A model generated the notes under the pieces. That model was not told the DNA's origin. It searched no databases and was given only the letters and a program-made list of their open reading frames with translations. 64,000 bases of DNA from Acetobacteraceae bacterium (GTDB lineage Bacteria; Pseudomonadota; Alphaproteobacteria; Acetobacterales; Acetobacteraceae): positions 1-64,000 of the forward strand of contig CANJJS010000009.1 of assembly GCA_947474705.1 (NCBI GenBank). Direction: 5' to 3'. Every line of letters begins with the position of its first letter. Position 1 is the first letter of the stretch. This document shows, piece after piece, positions 8,566 through 18,091 of the stretch. A program made the position numbers and the translations under genes.

Positions 8566-10818
8566 ATGGACGGAGATCGTATCGGGCTGGGTTTGTCCCC
8601 ACGCCGCAAGGAAGACTCGCGCTTTCTCATCGGCAAAGGCGCCTATCTCGACGATCTCCCCTTCCCTGGCCTGACGCATGCCGTCTTCGTGCGCGCCACA
8701 CACGCGCACGCGGGCATCGCCGGCATCGATACCGCGGCCGCCAAGGCCGCTCCAGGCGTCCTCGCCGTCCTGACAGACGCCGATGTCCGCCATGACGGCC
8801 TGAACGACCTGCCCCCCACCGTCGAAGCCAACGTCCAGACCGGCGAGCGCTTCCAGTTCACCGCGCTCCCGCTCCTCGCCCGCGACGAAGTCCGTTACGC
8901 CGGTCAATTGATCGCCCTGGTCGTGGCGGAAACCAAAAACCAGGCGCTGGACGCAGCCGAACTGGTCCGCGTCGATTACGCGCCCCGCCCCGCCGTCATG
9001 GACCCCGAACAGGCCGCCGCCACGCCCGAACTTCTGTGCATGGACTGGCGCCTTGGCGACGCCGGCGAAGCTTTCGACAAAGCCACCCATGTCGTGTCGC
9101 TGCGGCTTCTCAATCACCGCATCGTCACCAACCCCATGGAACCTCGCGGCGTCGTCGGCATCCACGACCCCGAAACGGACGCCTATACCGCCCATGTCTC
9201 CAGCCAGAGCCTCCACGCCAACCGCGACGCCATCGCCCGCGCGCTGAACATTGCTCCGGAGAAACTCCGCTTCACCGCGCCCGACGTCGGCGGCGGCTTC
9301 GGCGCCAAAAACTTTCCTTATCCCGAACAAGCCCTGATCCCGTGGGCCGCGAAACGTCTGGGACGGCCGGTGAAATGGATCGCCAGCCGTTCCGAAGTCT
9401 TCCTCAGCGACCACCAGGCCCGCGACCAAACCGCCTGGGCTTCCCTGGCGCTGGACGCGGAGGGCCGCTTCCTCGGCCTGCGCGCCGACAGCATCGCCAA
9501 TATCGGTGGCTATATGTGCGGCGGCGCCGGATCGTTGCAAACCTTCCAATACCCGCATTTGCAGGGCGGCATTTACGCCATCCCCCGCATCGGCCTGCGC
9601 ATCCGCACCGTCCTCACCAACGCCACGCCCATCGGAGTCACCCGCGGCCCTGGCTTCGCCGAAGCCATCAATATCGTCGAGCGCCTGATCGACGCCGCCG
9701 CCCGCCAATGCGGCTTCGATCGCGCGGAACTGCGCCGCCGCAACATGGCCAGGACACCGATGGTCAACGCCCTTGGCTATGCCGTCGACAGCGGCGATTT
9801 CCGCGGCACCTTCGACAAAGCCCTCGCCGCCGCCGATCTTCCCGGCTTCGAAGCCCGGCGCCGGAACAGCGAAGGCCGAGGCTTTCACCGCGGCCTCGGC
9901 TTCGCCTGCCACATCAAGGGAACCGGCGGCAACCCGTCCGAAAACGTCGATATTCGCTTCGCCGAGGACGGAACGGTGGAGCTCGTCACCGGCACCCAAA
10001 CCATCGGCCAGGGCCACGAAACCACATTTCCGCAGATCGTCGCGCATTGTCTCGGGGTTCCGAACGACCGCGTCCGCCTCGTCTACGGCGACACCGCCGC
10101 CATCCGGACCGGCGGCGGTCACGGCAGTTCCCGCGCCACCTATATGGGCGGCACCGCGATCTTCCGCGCCTCGGAAATGATCGTCGAGAAAGGCCGCCCC
10201 ATCGCCGCTTCCATGCTGGAAGCGGCCGAAGCCGACATCGCCTTCGCGGACGGGATGTTTTCAATCGCCGGCACCGACCGGAGCGTCGATCTCCTGGACG
10301 TCGCCGCCAAGGCCCGCGAGAACGGAACCCCACTCGACACCTATTACTTCTGGACGCGGGAACACATGACTTTCCCCAACGGCACCCATGTCGTGGAAGT
10401 CGAGATCGACGCTGACACGGGCCGCGTGTCCCTGGCCCGCCACACCGCCGTCGACGATTACGGAATCATCGTGAACCCCATGGTCGCCTCGGGCCAGGCC
10501 CATGGCGCGATCGCGCAAGGCGCCGGACAGGCACTGATGGAGCACGCGGTGTTCGACGCGAACGGCCAGGTGCTGACAGGCTCCTTCATGGATTACACCC
10601 TCCCGCGCGCCGCCGATTTCCCCGCCTTCAACCTCGATTTCAACAACACCGTCTGCACCACCAATCCCCTCGGCGTGAAAGGCTGCGGCGAGGCCGCCGC
10701 GGTCGGCGTCTATCCCGCCATCGCCAACGCCGTCGCCGACGCGCTTGGCACCAACGGCATCCTCGACGCCCCCGTCACCGGCGAGAGAATCTGGCGCGCG
10801 TTGAACGCGACCCGATAG
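8566..10818 (+). CDS. xanthine dehydrogenase-family molybdopterin-binding (large) subunit
   Basis: This 750-residue protein is the catalytic subunit of a molybdenum hydroxylase of the xanthine dehydrogenase/CO dehydrogenase/aldehyde oxidase family, which hydroxylates carbons with water. The N-terminal part matches the a/b hammerhead domain (SRFLIGKGAYLDDL, HAVFVRATHAHAGI), then the molybdopterin-binding part with APDVGGGFGAKNF, VTRGPGFAEA and IGQGHETTFPQI. The C-terminal GVKGCGEAAAVG contains the conserved catalytic Glu. No FAD (medium) or 2Fe-2S (small) subunit gene is adjacent, so it must pair with subunits elsewhere or work unusually. The ATG at 8566 lies ten bases after the cupin-like gene. 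Confidence 0.9.
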   Translation: MDGDRIGLGLSPRRKEDSRFLIGKGAYLDDLPFPGLTHAVFVRATHAHAGIAGIDTAAAKAAPGVLAVLTDADVRHDGLNDLPPTVEANVQTGERFQFTALPLLARDEVRYAGQLIALVVAETKNQALDAAELVRVDYAPRPAVMDPEQAAATPELLCMDWRLGDAGEAFDKATHVVSLRLLNHRIVTNPMEPRGVVGIHDPETDAYTAHVSSQSLHANRDAIARALNIAPEKLRFTAPDVGGGFGAKNFPYPEQALIPWAAKRLGRPVKWIASRSEVFLSDHQARDQTAWASLALDAEGRFLGLRADSIANIGGYMCGGAGSLQTFQYPHLQGGIYAIPRIGLRIRTVLTNATPIGVTRGPGFAEAINIVERLIDAAARQCGFDRAELRRRNMARTPMVNALGYAVDSGDFRGTFDKALAAADLPGFEARRRNSEGRGFHRGLGFACHIKGTGGNPSENVDIRFAEDGTVELVTGTQTIGQGHETTFPQIVAHCLGVPNDRVRLVYGDTAAIRTGGGHGSSRATYMGGTAIFRASEMIVEKGRPIAASMLEAAEADIAFADGMFSIAGTDRSVDLLDVAAKARENGTPLDTYYFWTREHMTFPNGTHVVEVEIDADTGRVSLARHTAVDDYGIIVNPMVASGQAHGAIAQGAGQALMEHAVFDANGQVLTGSFMDYTLPRAADFPAFNLDFNNTVCTTNPLGVKGCGEAAAVGVYPAIANAVADALGTNGILDAPVTGERIWRALNATR

Positions 10819-10985
10819 ACAGCGCTTCAGCCCTCGGGCATCATCGCCGCAATCAAGATCGGCCTGGCGGTTGTGCCTGGCGAAACGAGGGAGGCCAGAC
10901 GCGCCAGGCGAGCACAGAGTCTCGCCGCGAAAGCCATCCCTCGCGCCATGCCAATGCCTCGCCCTACATATGGGACGGCGAGATT

Positions 10986-12545
10986 ATGGGATTTAAGCGC
11001 GCCCGCGTTTTCGCGGGCCTCTGTTTGGCACTTGGCGCCTTCGCGCCTGGCCCGTCCGCGCGCGCCGCGGAAGCCGATCCGTCCGTGCCGCTGGTCTTTT
11101 ACGACATGGCCGGCAACGCCACGCTCGATCCCGCCGAACCGCAAAACAACAGCAGCTTTTCCCACGAGATCCTGCTGGCGCTCTACGACACCGTCATCCG
11201 CATGGACGACGCCGGGACGCCCGGACCCGGCCTCGCGGAATCCTGGACCCGCAACGCCGACCTGACCGAACTGACGCTCAAACTCCGGACCAATGCCCGC
11301 TTCCACGACGGTCTGCCCGTCAACGCGGCGGCGGTGAAAGCGAACCTCGAACGTTCCGCCGCTTTGGGCTCGCGCGCCGGGGCGACCATGTTCGAAACCA
11401 TGAACCTCATCTCCGGCATCGAGGTGCTCGGCGAATTCGAACTCCGCCTCAAACTCAAAAAACCCAGCGGCCAGATCGAGTTCTGGCTGGGCTCCAACCC
11501 CGGCATGATGATCAGCCCCGCCGCGCTGAAAGACGGCGCCTTCGGCGGCGCCCTGACCGCGATCGGCGCCGGACCGTTCAAGCTGAAACATTTCGACCCC
11601 AACGTCACCACGACCACCACCCGCTTCGAGGAGTACTGGGCCGGCGCCAAAACCCGCGCCGCCGGGTTCGACCATCATTACGTGCCCGACGGCCGCGCCC
11701 GCCTGAACGCGCTCCGCTCCGGCCAGGCGAACGTCGCCCTGATCGACGCCAAACAAATCCCCGAAGCCAAAGCCGCCGGATTGTTCGTTCAGCCCGTCAA
11801 CAAAAACGCCTTCTGGGACATCTACCCCAACACCAAAAAAGGCCCCCTGGCCGATATCCGGGTCCGCCAGGCCATGATGTACGCGATCGACCGCGAAGGC
11901 CTCGCCGGCGCCATCGGCGGCGGCAGCGCGCGCGCCGCCCTGCAACTCTGGTCGGAACGCTCCCCCTATTTTGTCCCCGAACTGGAACAACGCTACCCCT
12001 TCGATCAAAAGAAGGCGCGCGAACTCCTCGCCGCCGCCGGATACAAAGACGGTTTCGAAATCACGCAACTGTTGCTGAACAGCACCGAATACCGCCAGCT
12101 CGCCGAGGCCCTGCAAGCCAATCTCGCGGAAGTCGGCATCAAAACGAAATTCGACGTCGTCGATCTCTCGCAGTTCACCGCCTTCCACAAACCGCCGGGA
12201 CGCGGCGACATGCTGATGGCGCGGTACGGCGGACGCAGCGACCCCATCCAGACCGTGTTCGAACTGGTCGGCACCGGCGGAACCTACGCCCTTGGGGGCG
12301 CCGTCAGCCCCAAAATCGACGAACTGCTCAACAAACTCCGCGCCATGGCGGGCACCGACCCCGCGCGCATCGGATTGATGCACGACCTGGCGCGCGAAAT
12401 CTCCGAAACGGCCGCGACACTCCCCATGATCACGCGCGCCAATGTCTACGCTTACAAACCTGGCTGCATCCTCGATCTCGTGCCGTACCTGCCATCGGGC
12501 GACGACCGGTTCAACGATGTGCACGTCGCGAAAGGATGCAAATGA
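10986..12545 (+). CDS. peptide-type ABC transporter substrate-binding protein, paralog 1 of 4
   Basis: This 519-residue periplasmic SBP_bac_5 protein (DppA/OppA type, cluster C) delivers peptides, glutathione, opines or similar small molecules to an inner-membrane importer. A signal peptide runs to about PSARAAEA. It opens with the pattern NATLDPAEPQNNSSFSHEIL shared with the three following genes and ends with two conserved Cys, PGCILDL and KGCK. The characteristic YPFDQKKARELLAAAGY segment is present. It is the most divergent of the four paralogs and the promoter-proximal one. Its stop overlaps the next gene. Confidence 0.93.
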   Translation: MGFKRARVFAGLCLALGAFAPGPSARAAEADPSVPLVFYDMAGNATLDPAEPQNNSSFSHEILLALYDTVIRMDDAGTPGPGLAESWTRNADLTELTLKLRTNARFHDGLPVNAAAVKANLERSAALGSRAGATMFETMNLISGIEVLGEFELRLKLKKPSGQIEFWLGSNPGMMISPAALKDGAFGGALTAIGAGPFKLKHFDPNVTTTTTRFEEYWAGAKTRAAGFDHHYVPDGRARLNALRSGQANVALIDAKQIPEAKAAGLFVQPVNKNAFWDIYPNTKKGPLADIRVRQAMMYAIDREGLAGAIGGGSARAALQLWSERSPYFVPELEQRYPFDQKKARELLAAAGYKDGFEITQLLLNSTEYRQLAEALQANLAEVGIKTKFDVVDLSQFTAFHKPPGRGDMLMARYGGRSDPIQTVFELVGTGGTYALGGAVSPKIDELLNKLRAMAGTDPARIGLMHDLAREISETAATLPMITRANVYAYKPGCILDLVPYLPSGDDRFNDVHVAKGCK

Positions 12546-14077
12546 TGCGTATTCCCACCTTCCTCGCCAGCCTGTTTCTGTCGGGCGCCGCGATCGCCGG
12601 CGGCACCAACCCCAACGCGATGCTGATTTATTACGACGCCGTCAGCAACCAAACGCTGGACCCGCGCGAACCGCAAAACAACAGCAGCTTCGCGCAGGGA
12701 CCGCTGATGGCGATTTTCGATCAGTTGATTTACCTCGACCCCAAGGGCAACCCAACGCCGGGCCTCGCGACGTCCTGGACGTACAACACCGAACTGACCG
12801 AAATCGTTCTGAAACTCCGCCCGAACGTGACCTTCCATAACGGCGAGAAATTCAACGCCGCCGTCGTCGCCCGCAATTTCCAGGCCGCCACTGCCCTGGG
12901 GTTGCGCGCCGGATTCGCCGTCTCCGAAACCATGTCCCAGATCGCCAGCGTCGAAACGACCGGCGAGGACACCGTCAAAATCAAACTGAAACAACCCAAC
13001 GGTCAAATGCCCTACCTTCTGGGCTCCCAGGCCGGCATGATGATCGCCCCCGCCTCCCTGGAAGGCGACGCCTTCGGCGTCGCGCTGAAACCCATTGGCA
13101 GCGGTCCTTACAAAGTCCGATCTTTCGACTCCAACATCAAAACCGTCACGGATCGTTACGACGGATACTGGGACGGCCCGCGCGGCCGCCCGGCGGGGTT
13201 CGAGCACCAGTACGTCAATGACGGCCGCGCCCGGCTGAACGCGCTCCGCTCCGGCCAGGCCAACCTCGCGCTGATCGACCCGCGCCAGATCGCCGAAGCC
13301 AAATCCGCCGGCTTCGAAGTCCTGATCAACGAGAAAAACAGCACCTGGGATATCTACCTGAACGTCAAACGCGACAATATCGGCCGCCTGAAAATGCGCC
13401 AGGCCTTCATGCACGCGCTCGACCGCGCCGCCATCGCCGAGGGTCTCGGCTACGGCGCCTCCAAGCCCACCGCGCAGTTGTTCGCCAGTTCCTCCCCCGC
13501 CTGGGTGAAGGAAATGGAGACCCTCTACCCCTACGATCCCGCCAAGGCCAAAAAACTCCTCGCCGAAGCCGGATATCCCAACGGCGTCGATGTCACCTGG
13601 GTTCTTCTGAACACCACCGAATACAAACAAATCGCCGAGGCCGTACAGGCGATGATGGCCGAGGTCGGAATCCGCATCAAATTCGACGTCGTCGATATCT
13701 CGCAATACGTGACCTTCCGCCGCCCGCCCACCCGCGGCGACATCATGATGGCGCGCTGGGGCGGGCGTCCCGATCCGCTCCAGGCCTTCCAGGAAGTCAC
13801 GGGCACCGGCGGGTCCGTCAACGCCGGCGACGCCGCCTCGCCGGAAATCGATGCGCTGATCGACAAAGCCCGCCGCATGGACCCCGCCAACCCGGAGCGG
13901 ATGAAAGTCATCCACCAACTCGGCAAAGTCACCACCGAACTGGCGGCGCATTTCGGCATCATGACCCGCTCCGCCGTCTACGCCTACAAACCCGGCTGCA
14001 TCGCGGGCCTGCCGCCCTATCTCCCCACCGGCAACGATCGCATCAACGACGTCACCATCGGAGAAAACTGCAAATGA
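12542..14077 (+). CDS. peptide-type ABC transporter substrate-binding protein, paralog 2 of 4
   Basis: This 511-residue SBP_bac_5 protein has a signal peptide ending near GAAIAGG and the shared NQTLDPREPQNNSSFAQ opening. [20 protein letters not shown] and the C-terminal Cys pair (PGCIAGL and ENCK) align closely with paralogs 3 and 4. ATG codons at 12536, 12542 and 12545 are possible; 12542 is chosen because it gives the same four-base ATGA overlap seen at the next junctions and lies a good distance from AAGGA at 12532. It is a close homolog of its neighbours, so duplication within the operon is likely; the ligand may differ subtly. Confidence 0.92.
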   Translation: MMRIPTFLASLFLSGAAIAGGTNPNAMLIYYDAVSNQTLDPREPQNNSSFAQGPLMAIFDQLIYLDPKGNPTPGLATSWTYNTELTEIVLKLRPNVTFHNGEKFNAAVVARNFQAATALGLRAGFAVSETMSQIASVETTGEDTVKIKLKQPNGQMPYLLGSQAGMMIAPASLEGDAFGVALKPIGSGPYKVRSFDSNIKTVTDRYDGYWDGPRGRPAGFEHQYVNDGRARLNALRSGQANLALIDPRQIAEAKSAGFEVLINEKNSTWDIYLNVKRDNIGRLKMRQAFMHALDRAAIAEGLGYGASKPTAQLFASSSPAWVKEMETLYPYDPAKAKKLLAEAGYPNGVDVTWVLLNTTEYKQIAEAVQAMMAEVGIRIKFDVVDISQYVTFRRPPTRGDIMMARWGGRPDPLQAFQEVTGTGGSVNAGDAASPEIDALIDKARRMDPANPERMKVIHQLGKVTTELAAHFGIMTRSAVYAYKPGCIAGLPPYLPTGNDRINDVTIGENCK

Positions 14078-15612
14078 AGCGTCTCGCGCTGCTGCTGGGT
14101 CTCCTCGCGCCCGCCGCCCTTCAGGCGGCGGAGCCCGACGCGAACCCGGCGGCGACGCTGACCTATTTCGACGCCGCGACCAACGCGACGCTCGACCCCG
14201 TCGAGCCGCAAAGCAACTCCAGCGTCTCCCAGGCCGCGCTGCTGGCGATTTACGACGCCCTGGTCCGCCTGTCCGACACCGGCGAGCCGTTGCCCGGCCT
14301 GGCGACACGCTGGAGTTTTAATAATGACCTCACCGAATTTACCCTGACCATCCGTTCCGGCGTGACCTTTCACGACGGCGCCAAACTCGATGCCGCCGCC
14401 GTCGTCCGCAATTTGCAACGTTCCATCGACCTCGGGGGACGCGCGGGGGCGTCAACCCAGGAGCTGACCGCGAAAATCGCGAGCGTCACCGCCAAAGGCA
14501 ATGATACCGTCGTCATCAAACTGAAAGAACCAAACGGGCAGATCCCCTTCCTGCTCGCCATGCAGCCGGGCATGATGATCTCCCCCGCCTCGCTCACGCC
14601 CGAGGCCTATGGCGGCACCCTGAAACCCGCCGGTGCCGGCCCGTACAAAGTCCGGATATTCGAGGCCGCGAACCGCACCGTCATGGATCGTTTCGACGGC
14701 TACTGGAACGGCGGCGACGGCCGGCCGGCCATCTTCATCCAGCAATACGTCCCCGACGCCCGCGCCCGCATGAACGCCGTTCGCTCCGGCCAGGCCAACC
14801 TCGTCCTGCTCGACAACCGCCAGATCGACGAAGCCAAAGCCGCCGGTCTCACCGTCCAGGTCAACGAGCGCAACACCATCACCGACCTCTATGTGAATGT
14901 GTCCCGCGATACGACCGGCAAGCTGAAAGTCCGCCAGGCCCTGATGCACGCCATCGACCGCCAGGCCCTCGCCGAGGCCTTGGGCGGCGGTGTCGCCCAA
15001 CCCGTCGTGCAACTCTTCGCCCGCGGCTACCGCATGCACGACCCAGAGCTGGAGAAACGCTTCCCTTACGATCCCGCCCGCGCCAAAAAACTCCTCGCCG
15101 AGGCCGGATTCCCCAACGGGGTCGATATCAACTGGCTGATGTCCAACACCAGCGAAACCCGCATCATCGCCGAGGCCGTGCAGGCCATGGTCGCCGAATC
15201 CGGCATTCGCATGAAGCTCGACGTCGTCGACATCTCCCAATACGTGCTCTTCCGCCGTCCCCCCACCCGCGGCGACATCTACCTCGGACGCTGGGGCGGC
15301 CGCGCCGATCCGTTGCAGGTCTTCCAGGAAACCGCGAGTTCCGACGGCTCCGTCAACGCCGGCGGCGCCGCCTCGCCCGAGATCGACGCGCTGATCGCCA
15401 AGGCCCGCGCCATGCGCCTGGAAGACCCGGAACGCGAAAAAATCCTCCACCAACTCAACACCCTGACCACCGAACTCGTGTCGAATGTCCCGCTGATGAC
15501 CCGCCCGAATGTCTATGCCTTCCGAAAGGGATGCGTTCTCAATCTGACCTCCTACCTCAACACCGGCAGCGACCGCTTCAACGACGTTCGCGTCGGCAAG
15601 GACTGCAAATGA
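14074..15612 (+). CDS. peptide-type ABC transporter substrate-binding protein, paralog 3 of 4
   Basis: This 512-residue SBP_bac_5 protein has a short signal peptide (LLGLLAPAALQA then AEPDANPAATLTYF). It carries the same NATLDPVEPQSNSS opening, the ANLVLLDNRQIDEAKAAGL ligand-region segment and the C-terminal Cys pair (KGCVLNL and KDCK). Its start overlaps the previous stop as ATGA, so translation is coupled. It differs from paralogs 2 and 4 at several positions in the central lobe (for example ARGYRMHDPELEKR in place of ASSSP), suggesting a changed binding pocket. Confidence 0.93.
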   Translation: MKRLALLLGLLAPAALQAAEPDANPAATLTYFDAATNATLDPVEPQSNSSVSQAALLAIYDALVRLSDTGEPLPGLATRWSFNNDLTEFTLTIRSGVTFHDGAKLDAAAVVRNLQRSIDLGGRAGASTQELTAKIASVTAKGNDTVVIKLKEPNGQIPFLLAMQPGMMISPASLTPEAYGGTLKPAGAGPYKVRIFEAANRTVMDRFDGYWNGGDGRPAIFIQQYVPDARARMNAVRSGQANLVLLDNRQIDEAKAAGLTVQVNERNTITDLYVNVSRDTTGKLKVRQALMHAIDRQALAEALGGGVAQPVVQLFARGYRMHDPELEKRFPYDPARAKKLLAEAGFPNGVDINWLMSNTSETRIIAEAVQAMVAESGIRMKLDVVDISQYVLFRRPPTRGDIYLGRWGGRADPLQVFQETASSDGSVNAGGAASPEIDALIAKARAMRLEDPEREKILHQLNTLTTELVSNVPLMTRPNVYAFRKGCVLNLTSYLNTGSDRFNDVRVGKDCK

Positions 15613-17147
15613 TCCCCCGCCTCGCCACCAGCGCCCTCGCGCTGGCCCTGTTCGCCACCACGGCCCATGCCGCCACGGACGCCAATCCCGACGCGACGCT
15701 CACCTATTTCGACGCCGTCGGGAACCAAACCCTCGACCCGCAAGAGCCCCAGAACAACTCCAGCTTCGCGCAAGGCGTGCTGATGGCGATCTACGAACCG
15801 CTCGTGCGCCTCGACGAAAAAGGCGACCCGAAACCCGGCCTCGCGCTGTCCTGGGAGTACAACGCCGAACTCACCGAGCTCACCCTGAAACTTCGGCCCG
15901 GCGTCACCTTCCACGACGGCACCAAATTCGACGCCGCGGCGGTGGTGAAGAATTTCGCCCGCTCCCACGCCCTTGGCGGCAAAGCCGGAGCCTCCACGCT
16001 TGAAACCATGTCCCAGATCGCCGCTGTCGAAACGATCGACGACATGACCGTCCGCCTCAAACTCACCGGACCCACGGGACAACTCCCCTACCTCCTGGGC
16101 TTTCAGGCCGGCATGATGATGAGCCCCGTCGGCCTCGACGAGACCGTCTTCGGCGCCACCGTCAAACCCATCGGCGCCGGCCCGTATAAAATCCGCGCCT
16201 ACGAATCCAACATCCGCACCCAAATGGTTCGTAACGAAACCTTCTGGGAAGGCACCGACGGCCGCCCCGCCGGCTTCGACCACAACTACGTCCCCGACGC
16301 CCGCGCCCGCCTCAACGCCGTCCGCTCCGGCCAGGCCAACCTCGCGCTGATCGAGCCCCGCCAGATCGCCGAAGCCAAAACCGCCGGACTCGCCATCCAG
16401 ATCAACGAGAAAAATTCCACCTGGGAAATCGGGATGAACACATCCCGCGACAACGTCGGCAAACTCAAAATCCGCCAGGCCATCATGCATGCCATCGACC
16501 GCCAGGCGCTGTCCGACGCGCTTGGCTTCGGCGCCTCGCAACCGACGTCGCAACTTTTCGCCAGCTCCTCGCCCGTCTACCAAAAACACCTGGACGGGCT
16601 CTACCCCTACGACATCGCCAAAGCCAAAGCCCTGGTCCGCGAAGCCGGCTACCCCAACGGAGTCGACATCACCTGGCTCCTGCTCAACACCACCGAATAC
16701 AAACAAATCGGCGAGGCCGTGCAATCCATGCTCGCCGAAGCGGGCATCAGGATCAAATTCGAAATCGTCGACGTTTCGCAATATTACACATTTCGCAGAC
16801 CCCCCAGACGCGGCGACGTCCTGATGGTCCGCTGGGGCGGGCGGCCCGACCCGCTGCAAACCTTCCAGGAAACCTCCGGCACGATCTCGCTGCCCTGGGG
16901 TGCGGTGACACCGGAGATCGACGACCTGATCGCCAAGGCCAAAGGCATGAAACCGGACGATCCCCGCCGCCTCCCCGTCCTCCACGAACTGGGACGGGTG
17001 ACGACCGAACAGGTCTCGCATATCACCCTGATGACCCGATCCGCCGTCTATGCTTATCGTCCCGGCTGCATCCTGAATCTGCCGCCGTACCAGCCGACCG
17101 GAAACGACAGAATGAACGACACACGCGTGGGAGCGAAATGTAAATGA
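15609..17147 (+). CDS. peptide-type ABC transporter substrate-binding protein, paralog 4 of 4
   Basis: This 512-residue SBP_bac_5 protein has a clear signal peptide (LALALFATTAHA then ATDANPD). It shares NQTLDPQEPQNNSSFAQGVL, the ANLALIEPRQIAEAK segment, and the Cys pair (PGCILNL and AKCK) with its upstream neighbours, and looks closest to paralog 2. The frame is open upstream to 15531, but the ATG at 15609 overlaps the previous stop by four bases and starts the signal peptide. Its stop overlaps the start of the permease by four bases, tying all four binding proteins to one importer. Confidence 0.93.
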   Translation: MIPRLATSALALALFATTAHAATDANPDATLTYFDAVGNQTLDPQEPQNNSSFAQGVLMAIYEPLVRLDEKGDPKPGLALSWEYNAELTELTLKLRPGVTFHDGTKFDAAAVVKNFARSHALGGKAGASTLETMSQIAAVETIDDMTVRLKLTGPTGQLPYLLGFQAGMMMSPVGLDETVFGATVKPIGAGPYKIRAYESNIRTQMVRNETFWEGTDGRPAGFDHNYVPDARARLNAVRSGQANLALIEPRQIAEAKTAGLAIQINEKNSTWEIGMNTSRDNVGKLKIRQAIMHAIDRQALSDALGFGASQPTSQLFASSSPVYQKHLDGLYPYDIAKAKALVREAGYPNGVDITWLLLNTTEYKQIGEAVQSMLAEAGIRIKFEIVDVSQYYTFRRPPRRGDVLMVRWGGRPDPLQTFQETSGTISLPWGAVTPEIDDLIAKAKGMKPDDPRRLPVLHELGRVTTEQVSHITLMTRSAVYAYRPGCILNLPPYQPTGNDRMNDTRVGAKCK

Positions 17148-18091
17148 ACACGCTCCGATACCTCGGACGCAGAGCCATCTCGACCGTGCCCATGCTGGTG
17201 CTGGTCGGACTGATCACCTTCCTGCTGATTCACATCACCCCCGGCGACCCCGCCGCCGTGGCCGCGGGCGACAACGCCTCGATGGAAGCCATCGAAGCCG
17301 CCCGCGTGCGTCTCGGTCTGGACAAACCCTTCCTCGTCCAGTTCTGGACCTGGCTGGTCAAAGTCCTGCACGGCGATCTCGGCGTGTCCTTCACCTCCGG
17401 CAAACCGGTCACCGAACTGATCTTCGAGCGGCTGCCGACCACGCTCTCGCTGACGGCCGGCGCCATCCTCATCGGCCTCCTCATCTCCGTCCCCCTTGGC
17501 GTTTTCGCCGCCATCCGCCGGGGATCCTGGGCCGACCGCCTGACCATCTTCGGCACCTCCCTTGGCATCGCCGCGCCCGAGTTCTTCATCGGCCTGCTGC
17601 TGGTCCTGCTGATCGCGCTGGAATGGAACTGGCTGCCCGCCACCGGCTACATCCCCTTCGCCGAAGACCCCGTCGAATACTTTCGACGTCTCACCCTTCC
17701 CTGCATCACGCTGGGTCTGGGCGTCGCCGCCGAAATGGCCCGCCAGGTCAGGGGCGCCATGATCGACGTCCTGTCGCGCGACTACATCCAGACCGCCCGC
17801 GCCAAAGGCCTCTCCACCTTTTCCATCATCGTCAAACACGGGTTGAAAAACGCGGCCATCCCCGTCGTCACCGTGCTCGGCCTTCAGGTCCGCCGTCTCC
17901 TTGGCGGCACGGTCATCGTCGAGCAAATCTTCGCCATGAACGGCGTCGGCCAACTCGCGGTGCGCGCGGTCTTCCTGCGCGATCTGCCCGTGCTCCTTGG
18001 CGTCGCCCTGGTCACCGCCACGGTGGTGCTGCTGATCAACCTCCTCGTAGACATGTCCTACGGTTACTTCGATCCAAAGGTCCGCGCCTGA
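17144..18091 (+). CDS. peptide-type ABC transporter permease (DppB type)
   Basis: This 315-residue inner-membrane permease of the BPD_transp_1 family has six expected membrane spans, beginning with the N-terminal span STVPMLVLVGLITFLLIHITPGDPA. The cytoplasmic EAA loop is visible around DYIQTARAKGLSTFSIIVKHGLKNA. It forms the translocation pore with the next gene product. It overlaps the fourth binding-protein gene by four bases and the next permease by one base (TGATG). Confidence 0.95.
   Translation: MNTLRYLGRRAISTVPMLVLVGLITFLLIHITPGDPAAVAAGDNASMEAIEAARVRLGLDKPFLVQFWTWLVKVLHGDLGVSFTSGKPVTELIFERLPTTLSLTAGAILIGLLISVPLGVFAAIRRGSWADRLTIFGTSLGIAAPEFFIGLLLVLLIALEWNWLPATGYIPFAEDPVEYFRRLTLPCITLGLGVAAEMARQVRGAMIDVLSRDYIQTARAKGLSTFSIIVKHGLKNAAIPVVTVLGLQVRRLLGGTVIVEQIFAMNGVGQLAVRAVFLRDLPVLLGVALVTATVVLLINLLVDMSYGYFDPKVRA

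Noticed and set aside
8125-10122. A 665-residue open frame on the minus strand across the molybdenum hydroxylase gene
   Set aside because: It is antisense to a clear enzyme gene; in GC-rich DNA the opposite strand often stays open. Composition is Gly/Ala/Asp-rich with no motif.
10827-17021. Long minus-strand open frames (565, 618 and 489 residues) opposite the binding-protein genes
   Set aside because: They mirror the four paralogs and look alike only for that reason; no signal peptide or domain is seen.
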